Positions 17,118 to 26,954 of a DNA stretch of 64,000 nucleotides are shown one piece after another. The stretch covers positions 1-64,000 of the forward strand of contig NZ_NFJB01000016.1 in the NCBI RefSeq assembly GCF_002159645.1, given 5' to 3'. The notes below the pieces were generated by a model, which was not told where the DNA came from, did not search any database, and saw nothing but the letters and a program-made list of their open reading frames with translations. This DNA is from Parabacteroides sp. An277 (GTDB taxonomy: Bacteria; Bacteroidota; Bacteroidia; Bacteroidales; Tannerellaceae). Numbering within the stretch: position 1 is the first letter of the stretch; every line of letters starts with the position of its first letter. The translations under genes and the position numbers were made by a program.

Positions 17118-19655
17118 ATGAACATGAAGCGACTGTCACTTGTCTTTGCAGTTCTGCTGCTTGCCTTCACGCAGCATGTCCACGCCCAGTATTACAGCGT
17201 GAACTATGACGCACGTACCGTGGCGGCAATGGCAGCCGCGTTCGGTACGGAGGTCGTGGCTGAAAGCTACTACCGTGAGCAGGTCGATGACATCCTGAAG
17301 CACTATACGGCGGCGGAGGTGGCGGCAGCCGGAATTTTCTCTTCCAAATTTCTGGAACACAAAGCACTCTCGGACCTCGGTATCTGGTGCAGCAGCACAG
17401 AGAATTATTATTACCGCCGCATCTACCACATGGTGGCCGACAAGATCATACCGAAAATCTGGGTGGTGGCAAAGCAGATGCTTCACTCCCCGCAGACAGC
17501 GATCCACTGGGGCAGCTACCTGATGAAGGTGTGCGATGAGACGAAGAGCCTGTGTATGCAGTTCGAAAGCGTTGTGACAAACAGTACACTTTCGTTCTCG
17601 GACATCGCTTTTCTGGAGATCAACAGCGAGGTCGTGCCTCTGCTGAAACTTTCGGAACTGGGCGGTATAGACTGGCAGCGGATGCTGGACGATTTTTCCC
17701 GGATTCCTGACCGCTTTACACGGGAGAACCTGCAAAGCGACCTTGACAATCTCTACAATCTGGGTGTCGGTCTGGCAACGGCCGGTGCGAGTAATCTCGG
17801 CGATGCCCTGCTGCCTGAAAGTATGTTCCATAACCTGCTTTCGGGCAAGGTCAGCGAGATTGCCAACCTGTACGACCATTACTCCGGTCTGTTCGAGGAA
17901 GCGGAACAAGGTATCGGGAACCTGCTGCTGGACAAGATCGGTGGTCCTGACAACGTGGCCGGCCTGTTCGAGTTCGGGGATTACGACCTTGCCGGCTGGA
18001 TCAGTGACTATATAGACGACGAAGCCGGGACTTATTACACGCAGCGCTGGTACATCGCCAGACGTGACCAGGGCAGCGTGTCATTGTGTGACTATTACCC
18101 GCCCACGGACGACAACAGCATCCTGAACGGCGGTGAGTGGACCCGTTTCGAAACGAGCGACCCCGGTTTTTATCCCAATGCCTCGCAGCGGGAACAGGCT
18201 CTCTCCAACTCGGAACGATATGCCGGATGGTCGAGAAACCGTGTACAGCAGCTCAACAACCAGAATGACGGCAACACTTACAGCATCAACTACTGGCAGA
18301 ACGCCTACATCATCAGCCGCGGCGGCAAGCAGACAAAGAAGGCTTACGCCTACGAGATACATGTCAAGAAAAGCTGGAACCATGAGGAAATCGTGTATGA
18401 AGAGATATTCGATTCCTACACTATGGATCTGGAGACCTTCAAGGCGCAGCTCAATGCCCGTCTGTCGGAATTCAACGAGAACGAGGACGGCTATGTCTAT
18501 TACATAGCTTCCGACGCACGGAACTACTATCAGGCAACGGATGCCGCCAAACTTAAAGGATGCGAGAGCGTGACCATCAGCGTCACCTGCTCGGACGGGG
18601 CCACCCTGGGCCAAGGTTCGACCCAGTACAAATGCAGGAAATGCGGCGGTTCACCCAATGCCCATACCAAGGATTGCTCCATGCAGACCTCCGTGACGGA
18701 AAATGAACTTGACTTTTCGGAATTGGATGAGCTGATACGGGAGGCAGACAACCAGGTAGCCATGCTTCAATCACAGATCAAGGCACTGGAGGATGAGAAC
18801 AAGGAGCTGCTGAAGAAAATATCCGAGGCCAGTGTAGAGGATGCTGCCGTTTACAGGCAGCAGTACAACGCCAACCTGACGCGTATCGGAGAGTTGAAGG
18901 CAGAACTGGCCGAGTGGCAGAAGAAACAGAAGGAATACGCGGATGCGAAGCAGGAAGCGGCAAACGACAATGACGTGCCGACGGACGACTACTACCGTAT
19001 CCCGGCCATCATGCAGGACTGCAAGACTGCCTACAGTCTGTCGTGGCAGGACGGCGGTTCGTGGAACGGATACACGTTCGTCCGCAAGGCGACCATGCCG
19101 AATATAGACGGCGAGATAACTTTCAAGGCAACCATCAGCATAGCACGCAAGCCGAAATACTTCCTCGGCATCAAGATTCACCGTGCCATTGTACAGATCA
19201 GCTGGGAACTGACCTCGCAATACACCGACACGTATGTGGCCGACGTGCTGACATTCGACCCGGACCTTCCGGAAGAAGAAAAAGAGCGGATCGTGAATGA
19301 ACGTATCGCGGAAATTGCCCGGGAGCATCCGTCATGCAAGATCACGACGGAATATGCCCGTACCACCCCGATGGAAGATACCTCTACCGGAGAGGTGTAC
19401 CACCTGCTGTGGTCAAGTGACCGTCTTGAAATCGCGCGTGAAGTGGATTCCCGGATTACGCAGATATACGCCGACCTGGTATCCCTGGAAAAGATGATGC
19501 ATTACAAGCGTAGCATCATCGACGTGCTGAAGGATGTCCTTCCGGATCTGAATATGGACGAAGGGCGACGCCTCACTCTCGTGGAAGAATGCCATGACCG
19601 TTGGGTGGAAAACGCCCGTAGCCTGCGAAGCGGGAGAAAGGAGGAAAGACCATGA
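17118..19655 (+). CDS. Large exported tra-operon protein, unknown
   Basis: About 845 aa from the ATG at 17118. A signal peptide (MNMKRLSLVFAVLLLAFTQHVHAQ) shows export. Residues about 30-260 are helical. A Cys-rich patch (KCRKCGG...HTKDC, about 510-525) could bind metal. A coiled coil of 60-80 residues follows (about 545-620, LIREADNQVAMLQSQIKALEDENKEL). The C-terminal third looks beta-rich and then helical. I do not recognise the family. It overlaps the next gene by 4 bp and lies where other Bacteroides systems carry traH/traI-type periplasmic components. Confidence 0.8.
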   Translation: MNMKRLSLVFAVLLLAFTQHVHAQYYSVNYDARTVAAMAAAFGTEVVAESYYREQVDDILKHYTAAEVAAAGIFSSKFLEHKALSDLGIWCSSTENYYYRRIYHMVADKIIPKIWVVAKQMLHSPQTAIHWGSYLMKVCDETKSLCMQFESVVTNSTLSFSDIAFLEINSEVVPLLKLSELGGIDWQRMLDDFSRIPDRFTRENLQSDLDNLYNLGVGLATAGASNLGDALLPESMFHNLLSGKVSEIANLYDHYSGLFEEAEQGIGNLLLDKIGGPDNVAGLFEFGDYDLAGWISDYIDDEAGTYYTQRWYIARRDQGSVSLCDYYPPTDDNSILNGGEWTRFETSDPGFYPNASQREQALSNSERYAGWSRNRVQQLNNQNDGNTYSINYWQNAYIISRGGKQTKKAYAYEIHVKKSWNHEEIVYEEIFDSYTMDLETFKAQLNARLSEFNENEDGYVYYIASDARNYYQATDAAKLKGCESVTISVTCSDGATLGQGSTQYKCRKCGGSPNAHTKDCSMQTSVTENELDFSELDELIREADNQVAMLQSQIKALEDENKELLKKISEASVEDAAVYRQQYNANLTRIGELKAELAEWQKKQKEYADAKQEAANDNDVPTDDYYRIPAIMQDCKTAYSLSWQDGGSWNGYTFVRKATMPNIDGEITFKATISIARKPKYFLGIKIHRAIVQISWELTSQYTDTYVADVLTFDPDLPEEEKERIVNERIAEIAREHPSCKITTEYARTTPMEDTSTGEVYHLLWSSDRLEIAREVDSRITQIYADLVSLEKMMHYKRSIIDVLKDVLPDLNMDEGRRLTLVEECHDRWVENARSLRSGRKEERP

Positions 19656-20377
19656 AACGGGCCTTGCTGATAACCATAGTGCTGCTTGCACTCCTGCCTG
19701 ATGTCGTCAAAGCACAATGGACATTCGACGTGGTGTCCGTTGAAGCCTATATCAATGACCATAAGAAGCAGCGTAGCTTGTTGCTGGCCCGAAGTACCCT
19801 TGAGTACAGCAACCAGCTGCTGCACGAATACAGCCGCAAGGAGGTCGGCGAATACAAGGAGCTGAATATCGACCTTGACCGGTACACCCGTGCCTTTGAT
19901 GTCATTGATGTGATGTACCAGTCGTTACGCACGGTATTGAACGCAAAGAACACCTACAATACGGTAAGTGACCGGATAGCGGACTACAAGTCCATGCTGG
20001 AGGCATTTCACGAGAAGGTGCTGAAACGCGGACGCATCGAACCCTCCGACGCCCTGCTCATCACCATCAACGAGAAAGCCATACGGGATATAGCCCATGA
20101 CGGGGAGCAACTCTACAAGTCGGTCAGCGACCTGGCGCTGTATGCCACGGGAGCGGCGGCCTGCTCCACTTCGGATCTGCTGATGGTGCTGGAGGCCGTG
20201 AACAGGTCTCTGGACGACATCGAACGGCATCTGAACCGGGCCTATATGGAGACCTGGCGATACATACAGGTAAGAATCGGCTACTGGAAGTCGAAGATAT
20301 ACCGTGAACATACCAAACAGGAGATAATTGAAGGAGCCTTCGGACGTTGGCGCAACTCCGGAAGGCTGGATTACTAA
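19652..20377 (+). CDS. Periplasmic helical protein of the tra operon
   Basis: 241 aa, signal peptide ending VVKAQ near residue 22, then an almost entirely helical protein ending in IIEGAFGRWRNSGRLDY. It shares size, export signal, helical content and a C-terminal W-R-containing ending with the proteins at 20396, 56357 and 57064. VirB5-like minor pilin or adhesin function is possible from position, but there is no recognised domain. It starts in an ATGA-type overlap with the preceding gene. Confidence 0.78.
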   Translation: MKRALLITIVLLALLPDVVKAQWTFDVVSVEAYINDHKKQRSLLLARSTLEYSNQLLHEYSRKEVGEYKELNIDLDRYTRAFDVIDVMYQSLRTVLNAKNTYNTVSDRIADYKSMLEAFHEKVLKRGRIEPSDALLITINEKAIRDIAHDGEQLYKSVSDLALYATGAAACSTSDLLMVLEAVNRSLDDIERHLNRAYMETWRYIQVRIGYWKSKIYREHTKQEIIEGAFGRWRNSGRLDY

Positions 20378-20395
20378 CGATAAAAGGGAAAAAAG

Positions 20396-21154
20396 ATGAA
20401 CAGAAAACTCATGCTCATGACGGTTGCGATCATTGCAACAGCAACGGCACAGGCGCAGTATGTGACCTATAACCACGACTCGCCGAAGCAGAACCAGATT
20501 ACGGTCATGGAAACCGGTGCGGGCTCCCTCACGCCGGAACTGTACTACTGGGCATTACACAACAAATACAAGAAATCGGCGGCGGCAAAGAACAAACTGG
20601 CGTTCCGCACGACAGCCGGCATCAACCTCTATAACCAGACGGACGAAGCCGAATCCATCGATTCGGCATTGGTGAGCCGCGCGAAAATAGAGGCCCTGAA
20701 CGTGGCAGACCGACAGGCTGATATCGCCTGGCTTGCCGAAGGTGACAAGATCAACGGCCAGATGGAAAGGATGAAGCGTAACATCGACCGTATCCTTCCT
20801 GCGGGAGGTACCCCGGAGGACAGGGAACGCTGGACGGAATACTACCATGTTTTCCAGTGCGCCATTGATGCTACCAGGGATGCCTATATGCCCAATGCGC
20901 AGCGGAAGAAAGAGTATCTGCGAATCTACGACGACGTGGTGCAGCAGAATGAGATTCTTGTCAGCTATCTCGCCAAACGGCAGAATGCCACCCTGACGAG
21001 CAACCTGCTGAACGCGACCTCGGACCGTACCTTGGACAAAGGCAGCGTCATCAGGGAAGCCATGAGCCGCTGGAACGAATCGCGTCTCGCGGTGCGTGGC
21101 TCACAGTCGGGCGGCAGTTCCGGGGGTGACGGTGAAGAGAGTGTAAACAGGTGA
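20396..21154 (+). CDS. Periplasmic helical protein of the tra operon
   Basis: 252 aa, signal peptide cut near TAQAQ (residue 21), helical body, and a Gly/Ser-rich tail (about 232-245) after the ending REAMSRWNESR, which resembles MAMSRWRRA in the protein at 56357. It lies 18 bp after its neighbour and before traJ. Likely a periplasmic component of the transfer channel; the family is not identified. Confidence 0.78.
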   Translation: MNRKLMLMTVAIIATATAQAQYVTYNHDSPKQNQITVMETGAGSLTPELYYWALHNKYKKSAAAKNKLAFRTTAGINLYNQTDEAESIDSALVSRAKIEALNVADRQADIAWLAEGDKINGQMERMKRNIDRILPAGGTPEDRERWTEYYHVFQCAIDATRDAYMPNAQRKKEYLRIYDDVVQQNEILVSYLAKRQNATLTSNLLNATSDRTLDKGSVIREAMSRWNESRLAVRGSQSGGSSGGDGEESVNR

Positions 21155-21175
21155 AACTAAAAAGACAGACGGCAA

Positions 21176-22309
21176 ATGGCAGACGGAAATATACTCACTG
21201 ATTTTGGTATCAATCTTCTTGAGGAGGAGATTGACGATGTGATTTTTCAAACGAACGAGTTCCTCACGGACGCGACGTTTACGGGTTCGCAGGGGCCGTT
21301 CTGGTGGATACTGCAGATGTGCATGGCTCTGGCCGCCTTGTTCTCACTTGTCATGGCGGCAGGCATGGCCTACAAGATGATGGTGAAGCATGAGCCGCTG
21401 GATGTGATGAAGCTGTTCAGGCCGCTGGCTGTTTCCATCGTTCTCTGCTGGTGGTATCCGCCTGCAGACACGGGTATGGCCGGCAGCGGAAGCAACTGGT
21501 GTTTTCTGGACTTCCTTTCCTACATCCCGAACTGCATCGGTTCGTACACGCATGACCTGTACGAGGCGGAAGCCACACAGATAGCGGACAAGTTCGAGGA
21601 AGTGCAGCAGCTCATCCACGTAAGGGACACGATGTACCACAGCCTGCAGGCACAGGCGGATGTCGCCCACACGGGAACATCAGACCCCAACCTTATCGAG
21701 GCGACCATGGAGCAGACCGGTGTGGATGAAGTGACCAGCATGGAAAAGGATGCCGCGGAACTGTGGTTCACCTCCTTGACGGCCGGTGTCGTCGTGGGAA
21801 TAGACAAAATCATCATGCTGATTGCCCTTGTCGTGTTCCGCATAGGCTGGTGGGCAACGATCTACTGCCAGCAGATATTGCTCGGTATGCTGACGATATT
21901 CGGCCCGTTGCAATGGGCGTTCTCTCTGCTGCCGAAATGGGAAGGTTCCTGGGCAAAATGGCTGACGCGTTACCTGACGGTACATTTCTACGGGGCCATG
22001 CTCTACTTCGTGGGCTTCTATGTATTGCTCCTTTTCGACATCGTGCTGTGCATCCAGGTGGAAAACCTGACCGCAATCACGGCCAGCGAGCAGACAATGG
22101 CGGCCTACCTGCAGAACAGTTTCTTCTCCGCCGGTTATCTGATGGCGGCAAGCATTGTAGCCTTGAAATGTCTGAACCTTGTACCTGACCTTGCGGCGTG
22201 GATGATACCGGAGGGCGACACGGCCTTCAGTACGAGAAATTTTGGAGAAGGCGTGGCACAGCAGGCCAAGATGACAGCGACAGGCGGTATCGGGGCAATC
22301 ATGAGATAA
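21176..22309 (+). CDS. traJ: TraJ, VirB6-like polytopic membrane protein
   Basis: 377 aa with several membrane helices (about 43-66, 78-95, 198-225, 227-250, 262-295, 320-340). Features typical of Bacteroidetes TraJ are visible: an N-terminal amphipathic block, MALAALFSLVMAAGMAYKMM, and FGPLQWAFSLLPKWEGSWAKW followed by LNLVPDLAAWMIPEG. VirB6-like proteins form the inner-membrane part of the translocation channel. Gene order (J, then K, L, M) agrees. Confidence 0.88.
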   Translation: MADGNILTDFGINLLEEEIDDVIFQTNEFLTDATFTGSQGPFWWILQMCMALAALFSLVMAAGMAYKMMVKHEPLDVMKLFRPLAVSIVLCWWYPPADTGMAGSGSNWCFLDFLSYIPNCIGSYTHDLYEAEATQIADKFEEVQQLIHVRDTMYHSLQAQADVAHTGTSDPNLIEATMEQTGVDEVTSMEKDAAELWFTSLTAGVVVGIDKIIMLIALVVFRIGWWATIYCQQILLGMLTIFGPLQWAFSLLPKWEGSWAKWLTRYLTVHFYGAMLYFVGFYVLLLFDIVLCIQVENLTAITASEQTMAAYLQNSFFSAGYLMAASIVALKCLNLVPDLAAWMIPEGDTAFSTRNFGEGVAQQAKMTATGGIGAIMR

Positions 22310-22351
22310 GATAAAAAACATATAAACAACAATCCTTAAAAATAAAAAAGT

Positions 22352-22747
22352 ATGAACGTACAAGAACAAATCAAAGAATGGTGCAAGGACGGACGCTTCC
22401 TGCTCTACGCGAATGAACGCATGAGAAAAGAGATTACCGAAGTTCCGGAAAACCATGTAGTTACCCCGGAGTATGAAGCCCTTGACGAAGGCTTCGAGTA
22501 TGACGACCGTTATGCAGCGCCGCTGGCCGCTTACCTGACCTACCGTCTGCAAATGGCCAAGTTGCAGAAAAAGGCGAAAGTGCGCAAACGCGGTATCTGG
22601 TGGGTATTCGTGCAGGTCATGACGCTGGGCCATTACGTGCATGTCTTTTCCGATGAGTTCGGGGCTCTCGCTGCGGAACTGCAGGAAACAGTCATGCCGA
22701 TGCTGCACGATGAATATGTAATGATGTTGAACGGGAAAAGACAATAA
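22352..22747 (+). CDS. Small unknown protein between traJ and traK
   Basis: 131 aa, soluble N-terminal half with acidic segments (YEALDEGFEYDDRYAAPLAAYL) and a short hydrophobic stretch (RGIWWVFVQVMTLGHYVHVF, about 85-105) that could sit in or at the membrane. No family is recognised. It lies 43 bp after traJ and 6 bp before traK, so it is part of the operon. Confidence 0.75.
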   Translation: MNVQEQIKEWCKDGRFLLYANERMRKEITEVPENHVVTPEYEALDEGFEYDDRYAAPLAAYLTYRLQMAKLQKKAKVRKRGIWWVFVQVMTLGHYVHVFSDEFGALAAELQETVMPMLHDEYVMMLNGKRQ

Positions 22748-22753
22748 ACCGAT

Positions 22754-23368
22754 ATGATTATCAAGCATCTGGAAAACAAGATACGGCTGGTGGGCATTAT
22801 CTGCACGGCCTTTCTCGTGGGATGTGTCATCATCAGCGTATCGAGCATCTGGACAGCCAGGACAATGGTGTCGGATGCACAGAAAAAGGTGTACGTGCTG
22901 GACGGCAACGTGCCCATTCTTGTCAACCGTACCACGATGGATGAAACGCTTGACGTGGAAGCCAAAAGCCATGTGGAGATGTTCCACCACTATTTCTTCA
23001 CCTTGCCGCCTGATGACAAATACATCAAATACACGATGGAAAAGGCGATGTACCTGGTGGACGAAACAGGTCTGGCGCAATATAACACTCTTAAGGAGAA
23101 AGGTTTTTATTCCAACATCCTCGGCACGAGTGCCGTGTTCTCGATTTATTGTGACAGCATCCGCTTTGACAAGAGCACCATGGAGTTCACCTACTACGGC
23201 CGCCAGCGAATCGAACGCAGAAGCAACATCCTGATGCGTGAGCTGGTGACTGCCGGTCAGCTCAAGCGTGTACCGAGAACGGAGAACAACCCTCACGGTC
23301 TGCTGATAGTGAACTGGCGCACTCTCCTTAACAAGGATATAGAACAGAAAAGCAAGAGCAACTATTAA
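22754..23368 (+). CDS. traK: TraK, VirB8-like assembly factor
   Basis: 204 aa. One N-terminal membrane helix (about 12-33, VGIICTAFLVGCVIISVSSI) is followed by a periplasmic domain with the family pattern VEMFHHYFFTLPPDDKYIKY and INWRTLLNKDIEQK-like ending. TraK is the VirB8-like nucleation component of Bacteroides conjugation systems. The neighbours TraJ and TraM support the call. Confidence 0.9.
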   Translation: MIIKHLENKIRLVGIICTAFLVGCVIISVSSIWTARTMVSDAQKKVYVLDGNVPILVNRTTMDETLDVEAKSHVEMFHHYFFTLPPDDKYIKYTMEKAMYLVDETGLAQYNTLKEKGFYSNILGTSAVFSIYCDSIRFDKSTMEFTYYGRQRIERRSNILMRELVTAGQLKRVPRTENNPHGLLIVNWRTLLNKDIEQKSKSNY

Positions 23369-23380
23369 ACAATCAAGGAT

Positions 23381-23770
23381 ATGAACATCAAGGGATTCAG
23401 ACGGATGCTGCTGGGCGAAAAGATGCCTGACAGGAATGATCCGAAGTACAAGGAACGCTATGAGCGTGATGTGGAAGCCGGACGCAAGTTTGCCAAGGCG
23501 ACCCGTATAGACAAGGCGGCAGCCAAGGTACAGGGCTTTGCCAACGTGCACCGTACTCTTTTTCTGGTCATCGTGTTCGCTTTCGTGCTGGGCGGGCTGG
23601 CATGGAACATCTACCGTATAACAGTGGTATATCGTCACCAGCCTGCGGAGAGGACAGCGACAGAGATGCAGGATTCGGTATTGAGGGAGCGACACAGGAT
23701 GTTGCAGGAAGAGGAACTGAGGGAAACCGGGACAGGAAATACAAACCGTAGCAAAACAGACTTGCCATGA
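23381..23770 (+). CDS. TraL-position small membrane protein
   Basis: 129 aa, basic N-terminal cytoplasmic part, one membrane helix (about 61-83, LFLVIVFAFVLGGLAWNIY), and a short charged periplasmic tail. Between traK and traM this is the place of traL in Bacteroides conjugative transposons, whose product has the same topology. Sequence identity with TraL is not certain by eye. The end overlaps traM (ATGA). Confidence 0.78.
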   Translation: MNIKGFRRMLLGEKMPDRNDPKYKERYERDVEAGRKFAKATRIDKAAAKVQGFANVHRTLFLVIVFAFVLGGLAWNIYRITVVYRHQPAERTATEMQDSVLRERHRMLQEEELRETGTGNTNRSKTDLP

Positions 23771-24912
23771 AAAAGATATTTGAGAAAATCAATTTCAGAC
23801 AGCCGAAGTACATGCTCCCTGCCATTCTTTATATCCCTCTGCTCGGTGCGTCCTACTTCATATTCGACCTGTTTCATACCGAAACGGCGGATATACCGGA
23901 CAAGACGCTGCAGACAACAGAATTCCTGAATCCGGAACTGCCGGAAGCGCAGATCAAGGATGACGGCATTGGCAGCAAATACGAGAACATGGAGAAATCG
24001 TGGGGCAAGATACAGGACTACTCGGCGGTCGGCAACATAGAAAGAGACGAACCTGATGAAAACAAGGAAGAATATGAATCACAATACACGCAGGATGACA
24101 TCGCCCTGCTCGATGAGCAACAGCAGGAAAAAGCAGCGGCAGCGGAAATTGCCGCCGCCAAAGAGCGTGAACAGGAAGCACTCGCGGAGTTGGAAAAGGC
24201 CCTTGCCGAAGCACGGCTGAAAGGACAGAACATGGTGATGCCCCCTGAAGAGGCGGATACCACGGACACCGTTCCGCCGCAGAATGTACCGGAGGCCGGC
24301 ACCATCGACGAGGAGAAACGTCCGGTGCAAGCACCGTCGGCAGACGAACCGCCCAGCGCGGTAGTCCGCAAGGTGAAGACCACCTCGGACTATTTCAACA
24401 CGCTGGCGAAGGATGCCCGTGAACCGAAGCTGATCCAGGCCATCATAGACGAGGACATCAAGGCTGTGGACGGCTCGCGCATCAGGCTGCGCCTGCTGGA
24501 TGACGTGGAAATAGACGAGTGCGTGGTGAAACGGGGTACGTACCTGTACGCCACGGTAAGCGGCTTCTCGTCCGGACGTGTCAAGGGAAACATCAACAGC
24601 ATCCTTGTGGACGACGAGCTTGTGAAGGTCAGTCTCGCGCTTTATGACACGGACGGTATGGAGGGCCTGTATGTACCGAACAGCCAGTTCCGGGAAACGA
24701 GCAAGGATGTGGCCAGCAGTGCCATGTCGGGCAACATGAGCATGAGTACCGGAACTACAGGAAACAGCCTCGCCCAATGGGGAATGCAGGCGGTGAACAA
24801 CGCTTACCAGAAGACGAGCAACGCCATCAGCAAGGCCATCAAGAAAAACAAGGTCAAGCTGAAATACGGGACTTTCGTCTATCTGGTCAATGGTCAGGAA
24901 AAAAGGAAATAA
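23767..24912 (+). CDS. traM: TraM, VirB10-like protein
   Basis: 381 aa. An N-terminal membrane segment (about 17-36) is followed by a long acidic, Gln/Ala/Glu-rich periplasmic stretch (about 90-150), then the conserved C-terminal domain from about 225 (IKAVDGSRIRLRLLDDVEID...RGTYLYATVSGFSSGRVKGNI). TraM is the VirB10-like energy-sensing link between the inner and outer membranes. Confidence 0.92.
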   Translation: MKKIFEKINFRQPKYMLPAILYIPLLGASYFIFDLFHTETADIPDKTLQTTEFLNPELPEAQIKDDGIGSKYENMEKSWGKIQDYSAVGNIERDEPDENKEEYESQYTQDDIALLDEQQQEKAAAAEIAAAKEREQEALAELEKALAEARLKGQNMVMPPEEADTTDTVPPQNVPEAGTIDEEKRPVQAPSADEPPSAVVRKVKTTSDYFNTLAKDAREPKLIQAIIDEDIKAVDGSRIRLRLLDDVEIDECVVKRGTYLYATVSGFSSGRVKGNINSILVDDELVKVSLALYDTDGMEGLYVPNSQFRETSKDVASSAMSGNMSMSTGTTGNSLAQWGMQAVNNAYQKTSNAISKAIKKNKVKLKYGTFVYLVNGQEKRK

Positions 24913-24926
24913 AAAGGTTCGAGACA

Positions 24927-25280
24927 ATGGAAACAGATATTTCAAAACTACATGAGGGAACGGACGGCTTTTACTACGATGACTTCCTCGCTCCCGACAA
25001 GGCCGAAACATTCGTCGGGCAACTCGTGAGTACCCAATGGTGGCAGAAAGGTGGACGCTTCGCCCTGATATGCAACTTTCTGGCAGAGGACGGGCGGAGA
25101 ATCGCCTTGTTCGCCTTCCAGAAATACACTGGCTTTTACGGGCCGGGAGACGGTGCGGTCAATTTCAAGCACGCGGAGATGAATACCTTCTGGGAGTGTG
25201 AGGTCCGGGAAAACCGGAAGGGACGTTGTACTTGGGCGAGTGCCCTGCAGCTTGGAGGGCCGAAAAACAACGCGATATGA
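24927..25280 (+). CDS. Small unknown protein between traM and the methyltransferase
   Basis: 117 aa from the ATG at 24927, 14 bp after traM. No signal peptide or membrane segment. The middle looks like an OB- or beta-barrel-type strand pattern (TFVGQLVSTQWWQKGGRFALICNFLAEDGRRIALFAF). Its stop overlaps the start of the methyltransferase gene (ATGA), suggesting the two act together. Function not recognised. Confidence 0.78.
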   Translation: METDISKLHEGTDGFYYDDFLAPDKAETFVGQLVSTQWWQKGGRFALICNFLAEDGRRIALFAFQKYTGFYGPGDGAVNFKHAEMNTFWECEVRENRKGRCTWASALQLGGPKNNAI

Positions 25281-26056
25281 TAGAGACGGACAAGATATAC
25301 AACATGGACTGCCTGGAAGGCATGAGCCGTATGCCGGAGGGAAGCGTCGATGCCATCATCGCCGACCTGCCTTACGGTGTATTGAACCGCGGCAACCGGT
25401 CAGCATGTTGGGACAGGCAGATACCCCTTGGTCCGCTGTGGGAGCAGTACCGTAGGATTATCAAGCCGGACAGTCCGATCATCCTGTTCGCCCAGGGAAT
25501 CTTCTCCGCGCATCTCATGCTTTCCCAACCGGGAATCTGGCGTTATAACCTCGTATGGCAGAAGGACCGTGTTACGGGCCATCTCAATGCCAACCGGATG
25601 CCGTTGCGCCAGCATGAGGACATTCTGGTGTTCTACATGAAGCAGCCCGTGTATCATCCGCAGATGACACCGTGCCCTCCCGAAAGGAGAAACCATGGAC
25701 GCAGCATGACGGAAGGCAGTTTCACGAACCGGTGCTACGGGGAGATGAAGCTGGTACCGGTACGCATGGCGGACAACAAATATCCGACATCGGTCATTTT
25801 CATCCCGAAAGAACACAAGACAGGGGCATTCTATCATCCGACCCAGAAGCCTGTGGCACTGGTCGAGTACCTGATACGCACCTACACCGACGAGGGGGAC
25901 ACCGTGCTGGACAACTGCATCGGGTCCGGAACGACTGCCATTGCCGCAATCCGTTCGGGACGGCACTATATCGGATTCGAGACCGTGAAGGAGTACTGCG
26001 ACATCGCCGAACTCCGTATCCGGGAAGAACTGGAGCGAATACATACGACGACATAA
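25277..26056 (+). CDS. DNA methyltransferase (N6-adenine/N4-cytosine type)
   Basis: 259 aa from the ATG at 25277. The catalytic motif IV appears near the N-terminus as DLPYG (30-34), a variant of DPPY. The AdoMet-binding motif I comes at the C-terminal end (VLDNCIGSGTTAIAA, 210-224), so the order is beta-class. No restriction gene is adjacent. An orphan methyltransferase inside a tra operon could modify the element against restriction in the recipient, or mark oriT or promoters. That role is inference. Confidence 0.9.
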   Translation: MIETDKIYNMDCLEGMSRMPEGSVDAIIADLPYGVLNRGNRSACWDRQIPLGPLWEQYRRIIKPDSPIILFAQGIFSAHLMLSQPGIWRYNLVWQKDRVTGHLNANRMPLRQHEDILVFYMKQPVYHPQMTPCPPERRNHGRSMTEGSFTNRCYGEMKLVPVRMADNKYPTSVIFIPKEHKTGAFYHPTQKPVALVEYLIRTYTDEGDTVLDNCIGSGTTAIAAIRSGRHYIGFETVKEYCDIAELRIREELERIHTTT

Positions 26057-26096
26057 GGGTAAAAGAAAAACAAATGGAATATAAACAATCAACGAC

Positions 26097-26954
26097 ATGA
26101 ATATGAATCTCAAGAAAATCGGAACGGTATTTCTTCTGACAGCCGGACTGCTGGGAACGCGGAATGCACAGGCGCAGACGACCTACGAGGAAATGGAACA
26201 ACTGACGGTCAACGAACAGGTGACGACCGTCATCACGGCATCGGAGCCGGTACGCATGGTGGACATTTCCACCGACAAGGTGGTTGGCGACCAGCCTTTG
26301 GACAACATTGTACGGCTGAAACCCAAGGAAGCCGGACACGAGGACGGCGAGGTGATTGCCATCGTGACCGTCATCACGGAACGCTACCGCACGCAATACG
26401 CGCTGGTTTACACCACACGGCTTAAGGAAGCCGTAACGGACAAGGAGATACTCCCTCACGAGCGCAACGCCTACAACAACCCGGCAGTATCGATGTCAAC
26501 CGCCGAGATGACACGCTTTGCCAGACGGATCTGGAACTCTCCGGCGAGAATCAGGAATGTGGCCACCAAGGCACACCGTATGGTGATGCGCCTGAACAAC
26601 ATATACTCTGTCGGGGACTACTTCTTCATAGACTTTTCCATAGAGAACAAGACGAACATCCGTTTCGACATCGATGAGATCAGGGTAAAGCTCGTTGACA
26701 AGAAACTCGCCAAGGCCACCAACGCCCAGACTATCGAGCTTACTCCGGCGATGATACTGGAACCGGGAAAGACATTCCGACATGGTTACAGGAATGTGCT
26801 TGTCATCAAGAAGATGACCTTCCCGAACGACAAGCTGCTGACTGTCGAAATGACGGAAAAGCAAATCAGCGGCCGCAATATCAGCCTGAACATCGATTAT
26901 GAGGATGTGTTGTCTGCCGATTCGTTTAACGCTGACCTGCTGGAGGAGGAATGA
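26097..26954 (+). CDS. traN: TraN (DUF4138), VirB9-like
   Basis: 285 aa with a signal peptide ending RNAQAQ near 26. An N-terminal beta domain contains ITASEPVRMVDISTDKVVGDQP, and the C-terminal DUF4138 part has VGDYFFIDFSIENKTNIRFDIDEIRVKLVDKK and LEPGKTFRHGYRNVLVIKKMTFP. It is taken as the VirB9-like outer-membrane-complex protein that works with TraM and TraO. It overlaps traO by 4 bp. Confidence 0.92.
   Translation: MNMNLKKIGTVFLLTAGLLGTRNAQAQTTYEEMEQLTVNEQVTTVITASEPVRMVDISTDKVVGDQPLDNIVRLKPKEAGHEDGEVIAIVTVITERYRTQYALVYTTRLKEAVTDKEILPHERNAYNNPAVSMSTAEMTRFARRIWNSPARIRNVATKAHRMVMRLNNIYSVGDYFFIDFSIENKTNIRFDIDEIRVKLVDKKLAKATNAQTIELTPAMILEPGKTFRHGYRNVLVIKKMTFPNDKLLTVEMTEKQISGRNISLNIDYEDVLSADSFNADLLEEE

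Noticed and set aside
21680-23695. A 671-aa open frame on the - strand opposite traJ-traL
   Set aside because: It lies fully antisense to three confident tra genes with family patterns, is His/Arg-rich in the manner of a complementary-strand shadow, and shows no domain.
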